Source: Lentisphaerota bacterium (GTDB taxonomy: Bacteria; Verrucomicrobiota; Lentisphaeria; Victivallales; Victivallaceae). Taken from it: a stretch of 64,000 bases of DNA. Location of the stretch: contig SUWD01000005.1 in the NCBI GenBank assembly GCA_015061685.1, positions 62,001 to 126,000 on the forward strand, read 5' to 3'. This document shows, piece by piece, positions 36,420 to 45,464 of this stretch. The stretch's first letter is position 1; each line of letters starts with the position of its first letter. Below the pieces are notes generated by a model. That model was not told the origin of the DNA and made no database searches. It saw only the letters and a program-made list of their open reading frames with translations. The position numbers and the translations under genes were made by a program.

Positions 36420-37223
36420 TTAATTTTGTCCGGCAAGCAGTGTACGCAATTCACCGATCGCAGAGATCAATTCCGGCGTAAGCCTGCTCCATTTATCCGC
36501 TGGCAGGATAATGATTTTTTTCTGCCGTACCACCGGTAAATGCCGGAAAATACCCCGGTTGAAAAATTCCTGCACCACCGTTTCCGGAATTCCGATAACA
36601 AAGATATATTCCGGGGCGGCAGCAAGCAGAAATTCAGGCGTCAGAATAAAATACCCCTGCCCGGCAGAAGCGGCGGCATTTTCCACCCCGGCAAGCTCCA
36701 TCGCCGCCGAAATAAAAGTATCTTTTCCGCAACTTATCAACGGAGAAACTCCGAAAACGATCACTGCTTTTACCGGCTTTGCCGGGCGGCTTTTCCGCAA
36801 TTCAGTTATTCTATCCTGCAAGGCGGATGCCAGATTTCCGGCATCCGGCAAAGAGAGCAAGGAACCGATTTTCCGCACATTTCCGGGCAGGGAATCAATT
36901 TGCCGGTTGTCAAGCAATTCAATTTTAACTCCGCAGCGGCGAAGCAGATCCCACTGTGATTGCGGATGGTAAATGTCGGTCAATACCAGAGTCGCTCTGT
37001 TTTTTAACACCGCTTCAACAAAGGGTAAACCCAAATCCCCGGCGACGGGCAAATGATTCACCTCCGGCATGGTACAGGCACTGCTTCTGGCACACAGCTG
37101 CCCCTTCCCACCGGCATAAATGACCAATTCCGTCACCGCCGGAGAGAGAGAAACCACCCTCTCCGCCGCATTGATAAACAACGGCAACAGCAAGCAAATA
37201 ATTATCTGTAATATTTTAATCAT
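36420..37223 (-). CDS. BtuF-like periplasmic binding protein
   Basis: 267 residues with a signal peptide (MIKILQIIICLLLPLFINA, cut before AE) and the class III binding-protein pattern: RVVSLSPAVTELVIYAGG at the N-terminus, the interdomain helix and VIVFGVSPLISCGKDTFI. Such proteins deliver vitamin B12, haem or ferric siderophores to ABC importers. No permease or ATPase is adjacent, so it is an orphan here and the ligand is not certain. It lies seven bases downstream of the pseudopilin-like gene on the same strand and may be co-transcribed with it. Confidence 0.75.
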   Translation of the reverse strand: MIKILQIIICLLLPLFINAAERVVSLSPAVTELVIYAGGKGQLCARSSACTMPEVNHLPVAGDLGLPFVEAVLKNRATLVLTDIYHPQSQWDLLRRCGVKIELLDNRQIDSLPGNVRKIGSLLSLPDAGNLASALQDRITELRKSRPAKPVKAVIVFGVSPLISCGKDTFISAAMELAGVENAAASAGQGYFILTPEFLLAAAPEYIFVIGIPETVVQEFFNRGIFRHLPVVRQKKIIILPADKWSRLTPELISAIGELRTLLAGQN

Positions 37224-37229
37224 CTGATT

Positions 37230-38402
37230 TCATCTGGTACCGACCAGCCAATATTTCATTACATCCTCAATATTTTCACCACCGAACCAGCCACGATTGG
37301 TCTTTCCGCTGTCACCATTGACCAGGGACAAAGGTCCTTCGGAAGTCGCATGTCCGTCAGACCATGCGACATTGGTAAAACCATTATGCCGGAAGTGCAT
37401 TTCCGGATCCGGCAAAGCACCGTCAATCTCAAAATTATAATCCCAAGTCGGAGGATTAACTGAAATATTTTCCACAAAACCGCTGCCGCCGGGTAAAGCA
37501 TTGTCAGCAAACATAATCGTCTTGGAGGAATTGGTAAATTGCGACAGCTTTGCCGAAGCACCGCTAAAACGACCATTCCAGGCTCCGACACAAGAAGAGT
37601 ATCCGTAACCGCCGGTACCGTTGTTCCCGCTTTCTTTATCTGCCATGACAGACGGACAGCCCCTGACGTTTTCATCATTTCCCATGTAATCATTCAAACC
37701 GCCTTCAGGTTTCACATTCCCAAAAGTTGACGGCGAAAACTTCCCACACCAATACAGATTGCGGCCATAGTCGGTGTCAAAAATAAAATAGTCGGCATTA
37801 CTTTCAGAATAAAGCAAATTCGCAACCCCCAACTGCCGGATATTGCTCAAACATGAAGTACTCCGGCCGCGTTCACGGGCCTGATTCAAAGCCGGGAGCA
37901 GAATTGCCGCCAATATCGCAATGATCGCTATCACCACCAGCAATTCTATTAAAGTGAATGTGTATGTGGGTGACAGGGAAAACTTTCTTTTCACGGGAAA
38001 AGAAGGTTTTCCCTTTCCCCCACACCCCCTTTCTCTTTCAAAGAAAAGCGGGGTACTTTGTTGTTTTGTTTGTTGTCCGAGACCCAGCGAAGCGAAGGGC
38101 GAGTTTTTACGCAACCCGCCGAGCGGGCGGGAAAAGAGGTTTTTCTCCTCTCCACCAAGCCCCTCACCCTTTTTCAAGAAAAGCGGAGTACTTTGTTGTT
38201 TTGTTTGTTGTCCGAGACCCAGCGAAGCGAAGGGCGAGTTTTTACGCAACCCGCCGAGCGGGCGGGAAAAGAGGTTTTTCTCCTCTCCACCAAGCCCCTC
38301 ACTCTTTTTCAAGAAAAGCGGGGTACTTTTTTCTGGTCCGGCTGTCCCGAAATAAAGTGAAACAGCTCTTTGCGGCGATAAAATCCGGGTACAGTTGTGC
38401 AT
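37230..38402 (-). CDS. Pseudopilin-like (type II secretion G-type) protein with repeat-expanded leader
   Basis: 390 residues. The hydrophobic [20 protein letters not shown] segment (Phe149, Glu153) is the N-methylated pilin helix. It is followed by [20 protein letters not shown] and a DUF1559-like C-terminal domain with WSDGHA near the end, as in the many pseudopilin-like proteins of Lentisphaerota. Before the helix lie about 148 residues instead of the usual short leader, made of two identical-length 45-residue units (residues about 26-70 and 71-115) and part of a third. The cleavage position carries Thr before Phe, not Gly. AAAGGA eight bases before the ATG supports this start. Function in secretion or surface polymer handling is presumed. 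Confidence 0.8.
   Translation of the reverse strand: MHNCTRILSPQRAVSLYFGTAGPEKSTPLFLKKSEGLGGEEKNLFSRPLGGLRKNSPFASLGLGQQTKQQSTPLFLKKGEGLGGEEKNLFSRPLGGLRKNSPFASLGLGQQTKQQSTPLFFERERGCGGKGKPSFPVKRKFSLSPTYTFTLIELLVVIAIIAILAAILLPALNQARERGRSTSCLSNIRQLGVANLLYSESNADYFIFDTDYGRNLYWCGKFSPSTFGNVKPEGGLNDYMGNDENVRGCPSVMADKESGNNGTGGYGYSSCVGAWNGRFSGASAKLSQFTNSSKTIMFADNALPGGSGFVENISVNPPTWDYNFEIDGALPDPEMHFRHNGFTNVAWSDGHATSEGPLSLVNGDSGKTNRGWFGGENIEDVMKYWLVGTR
38056..38325. repeat. Two tandem 135-bp units inside the pseudopilin-like gene
   Basis: Two copies of a 135-bp unit (38056-38190 and 38191-38325) differ at only a few positions; part of a third lies at 38027-38055. Each unit carries CGCAACCCGCCGAGCGGGCG, the core of dispersed repeat A. 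The period is a multiple of three, so the reading frame is preserved. Confidence 0.85.
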
Positions 38403-38636
38403 AACTTAAATCCTTTCATGTTGCGTGCACTTTATACCGCAGTGAGGAATCTGGCTCTGCTGTTAAACAGCATCACAGTTGCACGACAGCTCCCGATTCT
38501 CACGGGATTCACTCATTATCTGCGAAGATTATGGTACATAATATAGCACAAAAACTGTTTTTTGCAATCTGCCGACTTGAAAAAGATCATTTCCGAAGAT
38601 ACGTTATAAATAAAGCAATTTTCGAGGAGATTTACC

Positions 38637-39704
38637 ATGTTCAACAAAAACAGTATGAAGTTTCTGGAACAGCTCATGCGTTCCGCCAGCCCCACCGGAT
38701 ACGAAGCCGAAGCCGCAAAAATTTTCAGGGATTACCTTAAAGGATCGTGCGATGTCAAATGTGACGTCATGGGTAATACCATCGCTTCGCTCAATACCTC
38801 CGCCCCCATGCGGGTGATGCTCGCCGGACACTACGATGAAATCGGATTCCAGATCGTCTATATCTCCGATGAAGGACTCCTCTATTTCCGTGCCAATGGC
38901 GGAATAGACAAACTCAATGTCCCTTCCAGCGAAGTGGATATCCTCACCGCCAAAGGTAAAGTTCCCGGCGTCATCGGCAAAAAACCCATCCATCTGCTCA
39001 CCGCCGCCGAAAGAGAAAAAGCTCTCGAACTCAAGGATATGTGGATCGATATCGGTGCCGCCGACCGCAAAGAAGCCGAAAAACTCGTCTCCGTCGGAGA
39101 TCCGGTAGTCATGCGGGAAAACTTCCGGATGCTCAATAAAAACCGCTTCATCTCCAAAGGTACCGATGACAAAATCGGAGCTTTCATCGTCGCTGAAGTT
39201 ATGCAAAGACTTGCCAAAAGAAAACTCAATGTCGCTGTTTACGGCGTCGGCACCGTACAGGAAGAAGTCGGCTTGCGTGGAGCTACGGTCGGCAGTTATG
39301 CGATCGATCCCCATGTCGGATTCGGAATCGATGTCGGCTTCGCCACCGACCTGCCGGATATCCCCAAAAAACAGTATGGTGATATCACTCTGGGCAAAGG
39401 TCCGGCTTTGAGCCACAGCTGCGACAACAACATCGTTTTGGGCAGGATCCTCCGGGAAACTGCAAAAAAACATAAAATCAACTATCAGGAATCTGTCGCT
39501 CACCGTGCCACCGGCGGCACTGATACTGCCACCATCCAGCTCGCCCGGGGCGGTACTGCCACTGCTCTTTTCAGTATTCCCAACCGCTACATGCACAGTC
39601 AGGTGGAGATGTGCGACCTGCGGGATGCTGAAAGTGCCATCGAATTACTCACCGAAACTATCGCTTCATTCAAGGGCGATGAATCATTTATTCCGGTAAT
39701 TTAA
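38637..39704 (+). CDS. M42 family metallopeptidase (glutamyl aminopeptidase-like)
   Basis: 355 residues. The M42 metal ligands are visible: His in AGHYDEIGF, Asp in KGTDDKIGA, the Glu pair in TVQEEVGLRGA, Asp in FGIDVGFA and His in RYMHSQVE. M42 enzymes are large self-compartmentalised cytosolic aminopeptidases (TET-like); some relatives are annotated as endoglucanases. The ATG at 38637 is preceded by GAGGAG. A 60-codon membrane protein begins two bases after the stop, so they are probably in one operon. Confidence 0.92.
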   Translation: MFNKNSMKFLEQLMRSASPTGYEAEAAKIFRDYLKGSCDVKCDVMGNTIASLNTSAPMRVMLAGHYDEIGFQIVYISDEGLLYFRANGGIDKLNVPSSEVDILTAKGKVPGVIGKKPIHLLTAAEREKALELKDMWIDIGAADRKEAEKLVSVGDPVVMRENFRMLNKNRFISKGTDDKIGAFIVAEVMQRLAKRKLNVAVYGVGTVQEEVGLRGATVGSYAIDPHVGFGIDVGFATDLPDIPKKQYGDITLGKGPALSHSCDNNIVLGRILRETAKKHKINYQESVAHRATGGTDTATIQLARGGTATALFSIPNRYMHSQVEMCDLRDAESAIELLTETIASFKGDESFIPVI

Positions 39705-39706
39705 AA

Positions 39707-39889
39707 ATGGCAAAAAAAAATCAGGGTATTGCCAATTACGTCCATACCGGCGGATTCAACCGGCTTGCCGGACGGCCCAGTGCCCCCGGCAGCTGGCAGC
39801 CTGAACGCAGTTCCTGGCAGTGGAAAACCTTTCTGGTCATTTCCGGGATGGCATTTCTGCTTACCGGCATGTTTTTTGTGATATTTTAA
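39707..39889 (+). CDS. Small single-pass membrane protein (60 aa)
   Basis: It starts two bases after the M42 peptidase stop. The first 37 residues are polar and basic (MAKKNQGIANYVHTGGFNR), then one membrane helix (FLVISGMAFLLTGMFFVIF) ends the protein, so it is probably tail-anchored with a cytoplasmic N-terminus. No family was recognised. A Shine-Dalgarno sequence is absent and translational coupling is likely. Confidence 0.65.
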   Translation: MAKKNQGIANYVHTGGFNRLAGRPSAPGSWQPERSSWQWKTFLVISGMAFLLTGMFFVIF

Positions 39890-39905
39890 CTTCCCGGAGA
39901 AGAAT

Positions 39906-40436
39906 ATGAATGATTTTGTAACCTCTGTCCCCGCTCAAGCAGCGGCACGCTGTATAATTGAAACCGCCAGAAGTCTGCATCTGCTTGATCAGCCCGTCGC
40001 CGTGTCCAATGAGCTTGCCGAAGCAGAAAAAAAACTGATCGTCAAAATGTTTCAGCAGATGGATGAACACATAAAAAGCTGCGGCGAAGAACTCTCCCCC
40101 GATGAGGTCAGTTCCCTCTTTACTTTCGTATTCGCCAAAGCCGCCGAAGCTGTCACCAATATGTTCAATCACAAAGAACAGACCTTTGACATGCAGGGAA
40201 TGTTTGACGGCAGAATACCGCTTTATGCCGATGATGCAGTTACTGCGGAATTCAAAAGCTCACAATTCCCGGCAATGTGTACCCGGAATTATCTGGATTT
40301 TACCACCGATAAAGCCGATGAACTTGCCGGATGCGATCCGCTTTTACTGCTCTTTGAAGCATTGAAATGGTGCTTCCGTTTAAGCTGTCATCTGGCTGTT
40401 ACCATCGTGGAAAACCACAACAAACTCCGCCAATAA
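39906..40436 (+). CDS. Hypothetical cytoplasmic protein (176 aa)
   Basis: GGAGAAGAAT precedes the ATG. The product is acidic and largely helical (SNELAEAEKKLIVKMFQQMD, FVFAKAAEAVTNMFNH), with no signal peptide or clear membrane segment. No family was recognised. It lies 16 bases after the small membrane protein, probably the third gene of the M42 unit. The codon use is like its neighbours. Confidence 0.65.
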   Translation: MNDFVTSVPAQAAARCIIETARSLHLLDQPVAVSNELAEAEKKLIVKMFQQMDEHIKSCGEELSPDEVSSLFTFVFAKAAEAVTNMFNHKEQTFDMQGMFDGRIPLYADDAVTAEFKSSQFPAMCTRNYLDFTTDKADELAGCDPLLLLFEALKWCFRLSCHLAVTIVENHNKLRQ

Positions 40437-40464
40437 AGCAGCTGTCTGCGTGATTATTGTTCCA

Positions 40465-40572
40465 TGCGGAGTCAACAGCTCGCTCCGCTCGACAAACGGC
40501 GATACGGACATAAACGGACTTTTACGGACACTTACGGACAGCTCCGGGGATAGCCGGCAGTCTGCACATCTC
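40465..40572 (+). repeat. Dispersed repeat B, copy 2
   Basis: The same order as at 11905: AGTCAACAGCTCGCTCCGCT, iterated TTACGGAC and TACGGAC, then GGGGATAGCCGGCAGTCTGC. It opens the gap between the 176-residue hypothetical and repeat C. Confidence 0.7.
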
Positions 40573-40633
40573 TTGTTTATGCTCCATCATGCTCAATCGT
40601 CATGCAAACTTGGCGAAGACGGTTTTTTATTTT

Positions 40634-40914
40634 TTGATAATCTCCCAAATTTTGTGAAACCCAAGCAGGAACTTATAAACAAACATTTTTGTTAACGTAT
40701 GGAATATATCACATAAGTTGTGATTTGTCAAACCGGCAAACACGGGTTCGATCTAACCGGTGGATGCAGTGTGAGGCAAGGTCGCGAGCAAATCAAGGCG
40801 GATGAGCAGGAGTGTACTATCGTACATGACTGCGAAAACGTCCGCTGATTTGCCAAGAGATTGCCCGCAATGCACCACCGCAGGAAAGATTTTTCACAAA
40901 AAATGAGACAATAA
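40634..40914 (+). repeat. Dispersed repeat C, intact copy 1
   Basis: It runs from CCCAAATTTTGTGAAACCC to TTTTTCACAAAAAATGAGAC and ends at the stop codon of the DUF362 gene. Internal features are an ATCACA/TGTGAT inverted repeat with 5-nt spacer and a long imperfect hairpin (CAAATCAAGGCGGATG, AGCAGGAGTGTAC, GTACATGACTGC, CGTCCGCTGATTTG). Very similar to 47165-47453. Confidence 0.8.
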
Positions 40915-42075
40915 CTATTTTTTATTTTTCCGGTGGATATTCAATTTGCGGATCATTTTTTCCAGACCGGAAAGGACTTTCATCCAGAAACTTGCCGTTA
41001 CAGTGATCGCTCCTTTGGGACAAAACTCCTGACAACAATAGCATCTTATGCAACCGGCATAATCAAATTTCGGAATTTTTCCTGTCATTTTCAATGTCTG
41101 CGGCGGACATTTTTTAGCACACAAACCGCAAGATATACACTTTTTCCGGTTCACCACCGGACGGGAAAGAAGCATTGTACGCAAAGCCTTGCGTAACTTA
41201 ACCGGGAAATATACACCCCACTCCAATTTCTTCTCCGGAGGTTCGGGCAATTTTATCGCTCTAACTTCCGGTACTTCGCCGCAATCGGTGATTTGCGGGA
41301 TCAATTCCCTCGCTTTCGCCCGGTTGAGCAGCGGCATATCCTCCACACCAAGTTTGGCGGCCACAGATACATCCAATGCCAAGGCGTCAGCAGATGCCGC
41401 CAGAAACCCCAGTTTTACCGCATCTCCACTGCCCGGTCCATTGCCCTCCATACCGATGATCGCATCCAACAGATTTATTTGCGGCATGGCAAACAAATAC
41501 AAATCCAGCAGCATATCTGCGAAATCATCAAATTTACGACCGACAGCAAGATGCCAGCCCAATCTTTCACTGCCACGCACCAGACCGAAAAGATTCTTGA
41601 CCGCACAGGTCAAGGTCATCATAGCATGGGTTTTCGCTTTGGCAAAGTCGATCAGCAGATCATAATCCCGGAATTCGGTGGATAATTCAATTTTCCGGTA
41701 ACGATACTTATCATCCGTAGAAACCTTTTCATACGCTCCGCAATTTTTCACCGTCACACCCAATGCTTCCAGATCCGGCAGAATTCCCATTTCCCGTACC
41801 ACGGCATCGGCAGTCTGCACCGCCGGATTCTCAATAACCGCGATTTGAGAAGCCCCCTCTTTTTTCAGATAACGGCACAGCATTAAAAGCAACTGCGGAT
41901 GGACAGTCGCCGGATCATTCTCCTTGCGGTATTCCAGTAAATTCGGCTTGATCATCACCTTTTTACCGGAAACACCTCCGTGAAGATCAATGACCGGTCT
42001 CAAAATCCCGGCCAGAGCGTTTTCAAGTTTTTCCGGCTGATAATCATCCAGCCGGGCATAATAGACATCCACCAT
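40915..42075 (-). CDS. DUF362 protein with two 4Fe-4S clusters
   Basis: 386 residues. The N-terminal 290 residues are DUF362 (VMIKPNLLEY, the DFAKAKTHAMMTLTCAVKNL segment and GMEGNGPGSGD). The C-terminal part is a ferredoxin with two cluster motifs, CISCGLCAKKCPP and CIRCYCCQEFCPKG, then a basic tail. DUF362-ferredoxins are thought to be electron-transfer or cofactor-related proteins, but no reaction is established. It is separated from ebfC by a strong terminator, so it is its own unit. Confidence 0.88.
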   Translation of the reverse strand: MVDVYYARLDDYQPEKLENALAGILRPVIDLHGGVSGKKVMIKPNLLEYRKENDPATVHPQLLLMLCRYLKKEGASQIAVIENPAVQTADAVVREMGILPDLEALGVTVKNCGAYEKVSTDDKYRYRKIELSTEFRDYDLLIDFAKAKTHAMMTLTCAVKNLFGLVRGSERLGWHLAVGRKFDDFADMLLDLYLFAMPQINLLDAIIGMEGNGPGSGDAVKLGFLAASADALALDVSVAAKLGVEDMPLLNRAKARELIPQITDCGEVPEVRAIKLPEPPEKKLEWGVYFPVKLRKALRTMLLSRPVVNRKKCISCGLCAKKCPPQTLKMTGKIPKFDYAGCIRCYCCQEFCPKGAITVTASFWMKVLSGLEKMIRKLNIHRKNKK

Positions 42076-42087
42076 AAATCCACCTTG

Positions 42088-42122
42088 AAAAAAACGGAGA
42101 CAGCTGACTTTGCCGTCTCCGT
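42088..42122 (-). terminator. Terminator of the uxaE-yajC-secDF-ebfC cluster
   Basis: Read on the minus strand, ACGGAGAC and GTCTCCGT form an 8-bp stem followed by seven T residues, 18 bp after the ebfC stop. Confidence 0.85.
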
Positions 42123-42140
42123 GATCACATCCACTGCTTT

Positions 42141-42458
42141 TCAGAAAGAAGGAAGATCAATACCCAGCGAGCCGGTTACTGCTTTCATTCTCTCCTGCAT
42201 GGCACTGCGGGCCGAAGCGAAAGCACTGTTGAGAGCTTCAGTAAGTTCTCTTTCCAGAAAATCCGGATCTTTGAGCATCTCCGGAGCAATGGAGATCTTA
42301 CGCACCGTAAAATCTCCACCGACCGTAACACTTACTCCGCCATTGCCGGTGGAACTGGAAAATTCCAGATTCGGCAGCTCCTCTTTCAGCTTGGCAGCAT
42401 TTTCCTGCAGCTCTTTGGCATGAGACATGATTTTAAGAATATCACCGAATCCAGCCAT
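42141..42458 (-). CDS. ebfC: YbaB/EbfC nucleoid-associated protein
   Basis: 105 residues, mostly a helical dimer of the YbaB/EbfC type: GFGDILKIMSHAKELQENAA, VSVTVGGDFTVRKISIAPEM, and a final helical SAFASARSAMQERM. It binds DNA as a dimer. It starts one base after the secDF stop, with GGAG nine bases ahead of the ATG at 42458. An ATG five codons earlier inside secDF is in frame but less likely. In most genomes it neighbours dnaX and recR, so its place behind secDF is unusual. Confidence 0.9.
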   Translation of the reverse strand: MAGFGDILKIMSHAKELQENAAKLKEELPNLEFSSSTGNGGVSVTVGGDFTVRKISIAPEMLKDPDFLERELTEALNSAFASARSAMQERMKAVTGSLGIDLPSF

Positions 42459-42459
42459 T

Positions 42460-44979
42460 TCAACGCTCTCCATGTTTCGCTTTTTTGCGGTTCAAGTTCC
42501 ACGCCACGAAAGGACCGGAAAGACAAACTGAAGAATAAGTTCCCAGAATGATACCCCACATCATGACGAACACAAAGTCGCTGATCTCCGGACCGCCGAA
42601 AAGCCACATCACGAAAACCACAATAAAGGTCGTCAAACTGGTGATAAGAGTACGGCTCAATGTCTGATTGACCGACAGATTGATCACATCGGCAAAAGTA
42701 CCGGCACTTTTCAGTTTCAAGTTTTCCCGGATACGGTCAAAGATAACCACCGTATCGTTGATGGAGTAACCGATAACGGTCAAAAATGCCGCTACTGTGG
42801 TCAAACCGATGGTTCTGCCGGTGAGCAGATAGATCGCCAGAACTGCCAGCACGTCGTGGAGCAGAGCAAGCACACTGGCAACCGCATAGGACAACTCGTA
42901 ACGGAAAACGATATATGCACCGATACCGATCAGAGCAAGCACGATGGCAAGTACTGCCGCCTTGGTGAATTCTCTGCCGATCAGACCATCAAGCTGCTGG
43001 ATATTGGATCCATCCATAACGATCTGGCACTCCGGGAAGTTTTTCTGCAGAAGCGTACCGACTTTGACTTTGGTATCTTCGGCAGAATCTTTTGATCCAC
43101 GCAAACGGATCTCCAGAATTTCACCATTGCCATCCTCGGCAGCGATATTGGTTTTGTAAGTGGCAGACGGTTCATCGTATCCGGCATTTTTCAGCATTTT
43201 TGCCATCGCCGAAGTATTGCCTTTGTTGGTGTAGTTGAAAGTAATCGCCGATCCGCCGGTAAAGTCGATGCCAAGCACCCCTTTGCCGCGAACACCGAGA
43301 ATCACCACCAGACCGAGGACAAAGATCCCGGAAATAAGCAACGCCCAGTGCCAGAACTTCACAAAGTCAATATTGGAAGATTTGACCAGCTGCATCATGG
43401 AAATTTTCTTCACATTGAAGAAGCGGAAAAGATAGTCATAGATCAGACGGGTGACAAACACCGCAGAGAAAAGACTGCTCAAAATACCAATGCACAGCGT
43501 AACGGCAAATCCTTTGATCGCACCGGTACCGACATACATCAGAATAAAGGAGGTGATCAGCGTGGTGATGTTGGAGTCAACCACCGCTGACAATGCCCGG
43601 TCATAACCGGCATTGACCGCATTAAAAAGAGATTTGCCGTTTTTAAGCTCTTCCCGGATACGCTCAAAAATCAGCACGTTGGCATCAACTGCCATACCGA
43701 TGGTCAATACGATACCGGCAATACCCGGCAGAGTCAGAGTACTGCCGAATGCCGCCATAGCTCCCAGAATAAGGGTAATATTCAAGGCGAGGGCGATCAC
43801 CGAAATAAAACCGCTTGCCCGGTAGTAAACCAGCATGAAAGCAGCGACAAACAAGAGGGAAACCAATCCGACAACGATACCGTTTTTGACACTGGCACGG
43901 CCAAGCGTGGGGTCGGTGTCAAAGGTTGCCTGAACATCTATTTTGAAGGGGAAACTGCCGGAAACCAGAGCATCGGCAATTCCTTTGGCTTCTTCCTCTG
44001 TGAAGCTGCCGGAAATACTGGCACTGCCGCCGGAAATAACATCCTGGATCACCGGGGCACAGTAAAGTTTGCCGTCCAGCACTATCGCCAGAGCTTTGCC
44101 TTTGTGTTCGGCGGTGACTTTCTTGAATTCTTCAGCACCTTCGCTGTTGAATTGCAGCATGATTTTCAGCTGTCCGGTCATGGGGTCACGGTGGGGACGT
44201 GCCATAACGATATTGCGGCCGTCCATTTCGGGCAGAAGTTTGACCAGATAACTGCGGACTTCCGGTTTGCCGTTCTCCATTTCGGTATATTCCAGATATT
44301 CCGGTCTCATGCGGAATTGATCACGCATTTCAGCAGGAATATACTGCTCAACCAGACGGAATTCCAGTTTGGCACTCATCTGGATAAGATCACGCAGTTT
44401 GGCCTTTTCATCTTTGGAAACGATCGGGGCACGCAGCACGATACCACGGCTGCCGGAAGGTGCGATCTCCGCTTCGAAAATCCCCTGACCTTCCAGACGT
44501 TTACGCAAAGTTTCAACTGCCACATCACGGTAGCGGTTGAAATCATTTTCCATGCTCTCTTTCATCTCTCCGCTCTGGGAGGCATCGGGAACCAGATCCA
44601 GATAAAACTCCACACCGCCGTTGAGGTCAAGTCCCAGACGGATGGAGCTGGAAGCCTCTTTGCGGATCAGACTGATAACGTCACGGTTGTTCTGGAATTC
44701 TTTACGTTTTTCGCTCTCTTTGAGTTTGGAGATCAGATTGACTCCGCTCTCATCAGCAGCGGCAAGCAGTGCCTGTGACTGAAAAAGGTTGCGGTCGGCG
44801 GCTTCTTTCTTTTTGGCAAGTTCCAGAACTTTGACAACTTCCGTATCCTGCGGATTTGCGAGCAAGCCCCGGAAAACTTCGTAATAATCCCGCTCGGCGA
44901 GAGGATACATCGCCGCTGCGAAAACAGCGATGACGATCACCGTCAGAATTGAGCGGAAAAGCAAGGGTTTCTTATCCAT
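42460..44979 (-). CDS. secDF: Fused protein-export membrane protein SecDF
   Basis: 839 residues with about 12 membrane helices. The SecD half has SIRLGLDLNGGVEFYLDL, the P1 periplasmic domain and GIAGIVLTIGMAVDANVLIF. The SecF half has GIDFTGGSAITFNY and IGYSINDTVVIFDRIRENL. It uses the proton gradient to pull preproteins from the SecYEG channel. A fused SecDF is common in Bacteroidetes, Firmicutes and PVC bacteria. It starts two bases after yajC and precedes ebfC. Confidence 0.96.
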   Translation of the reverse strand: MDKKPLLFRSILTVIVIAVFAAAMYPLAERDYYEVFRGLLANPQDTEVVKVLELAKKKEAADRNLFQSQALLAAADESGVNLISKLKESEKRKEFQNNRDVISLIRKEASSSIRLGLDLNGGVEFYLDLVPDASQSGEMKESMENDFNRYRDVAVETLRKRLEGQGIFEAEIAPSGSRGIVLRAPIVSKDEKAKLRDLIQMSAKLEFRLVEQYIPAEMRDQFRMRPEYLEYTEMENGKPEVRSYLVKLLPEMDGRNIVMARPHRDPMTGQLKIMLQFNSEGAEEFKKVTAEHKGKALAIVLDGKLYCAPVIQDVISGGSASISGSFTEEEAKGIADALVSGSFPFKIDVQATFDTDPTLGRASVKNGIVVGLVSLLFVAAFMLVYYRASGFISVIALALNITLILGAMAAFGSTLTLPGIAGIVLTIGMAVDANVLIFERIREELKNGKSLFNAVNAGYDRALSAVVDSNITTLITSFILMYVGTGAIKGFAVTLCIGILSSLFSAVFVTRLIYDYLFRFFNVKKISMMQLVKSSNIDFVKFWHWALLISGIFVLGLVVILGVRGKGVLGIDFTGGSAITFNYTNKGNTSAMAKMLKNAGYDEPSATYKTNIAAEDGNGEILEIRLRGSKDSAEDTKVKVGTLLQKNFPECQIVMDGSNIQQLDGLIGREFTKAAVLAIVLALIGIGAYIVFRYELSYAVASVLALLHDVLAVLAIYLLTGRTIGLTTVAAFLTVIGYSINDTVVIFDRIRENLKLKSAGTFADVINLSVNQTLSRTLITSLTTFIVVFVMWLFGGPEISDFVFVMMWGIILGTYSSVCLSGPFVAWNLNRKKAKHGER

Positions 44980-44981
44980 GA

Positions 44982-45428
44982 TTATTTCTTTTCCCCATTA
45001 TCTTCGGTTTCGACATTGGCGATACCGGCTTTGACCACCAGCACCCGGACGTTTTCAGCGATTTCGATCAAAAGATCATTGCCGCGGTCTTCGACAACTT
45101 TACCGTAAACACCGCTCTGGAGCAGAACTTTGGAACCTTTGACGATCTTATCAAGCATCTCCTGACGCTGACGCTGCTGTTTTTTATTGGCACGGCTGAA
45201 AAGGAAGATCATACCCACGATCAGCAGGATCGGTACGATCATGCCTTTCCAGCTGCCCTGCTGCTGGGCTTTGGGCTGGGCGGCAGGAGCATTTTCAGCA
45301 GCCGGGGCGGCAGTTTGGGCAGCGGCGGGAGCCGGAGCGGCGGCCGGGGCATTTTCAACAGTGGCTTCGGCGGCACAAACCAGTGAACCGCACACACTCA
45401 ACATCAGGAACAATTTTTTGAAATTCAT
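44982..45428 (-). CDS. yajC: Preprotein translocase accessory subunit YajC with signal-peptide-like N-terminus
   Basis: 148 residues. The YajC core is at about 58-140: a membrane helix (GMIVPILLIVGMIFLFSRA), the KKQQRQRQEMLDKI basic stretch and VLLQSGVYGKVVEDRGND. Before it lie a Sec-signal-like N-terminus (FKKLFLMLSVCGSLVCA) and an Ala/Pro/Gln linker; usual YajC starts directly at the helix. It associates with SecDF. It is two bases upstream of secDF and 36 bp downstream of uxaE. Confidence 0.93.
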   Translation of the reverse strand: MNFKKLFLMLSVCGSLVCAAEATVENAPAAAPAPAAAQTAAPAAENAPAAQPKAQQQGSWKGMIVPILLIVGMIFLFSRANKKQQRQRQEMLDKIVKGSKVLLQSGVYGKVVEDRGNDLLIEIAENVRVLVVKAGIANVETEDNGEKK

Positions 45429-45464
45429 TTTTTCTCTCCTTGAAAATTATGTTGTAAATATTTA

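Noticed and set aside
40734..40760. GGGTTCGATC in repeat C resembling a tRNA T-loop
   Set aside because: The flanking bases do not form a T-stem and no anticodon arm or acceptor stem surrounds it.
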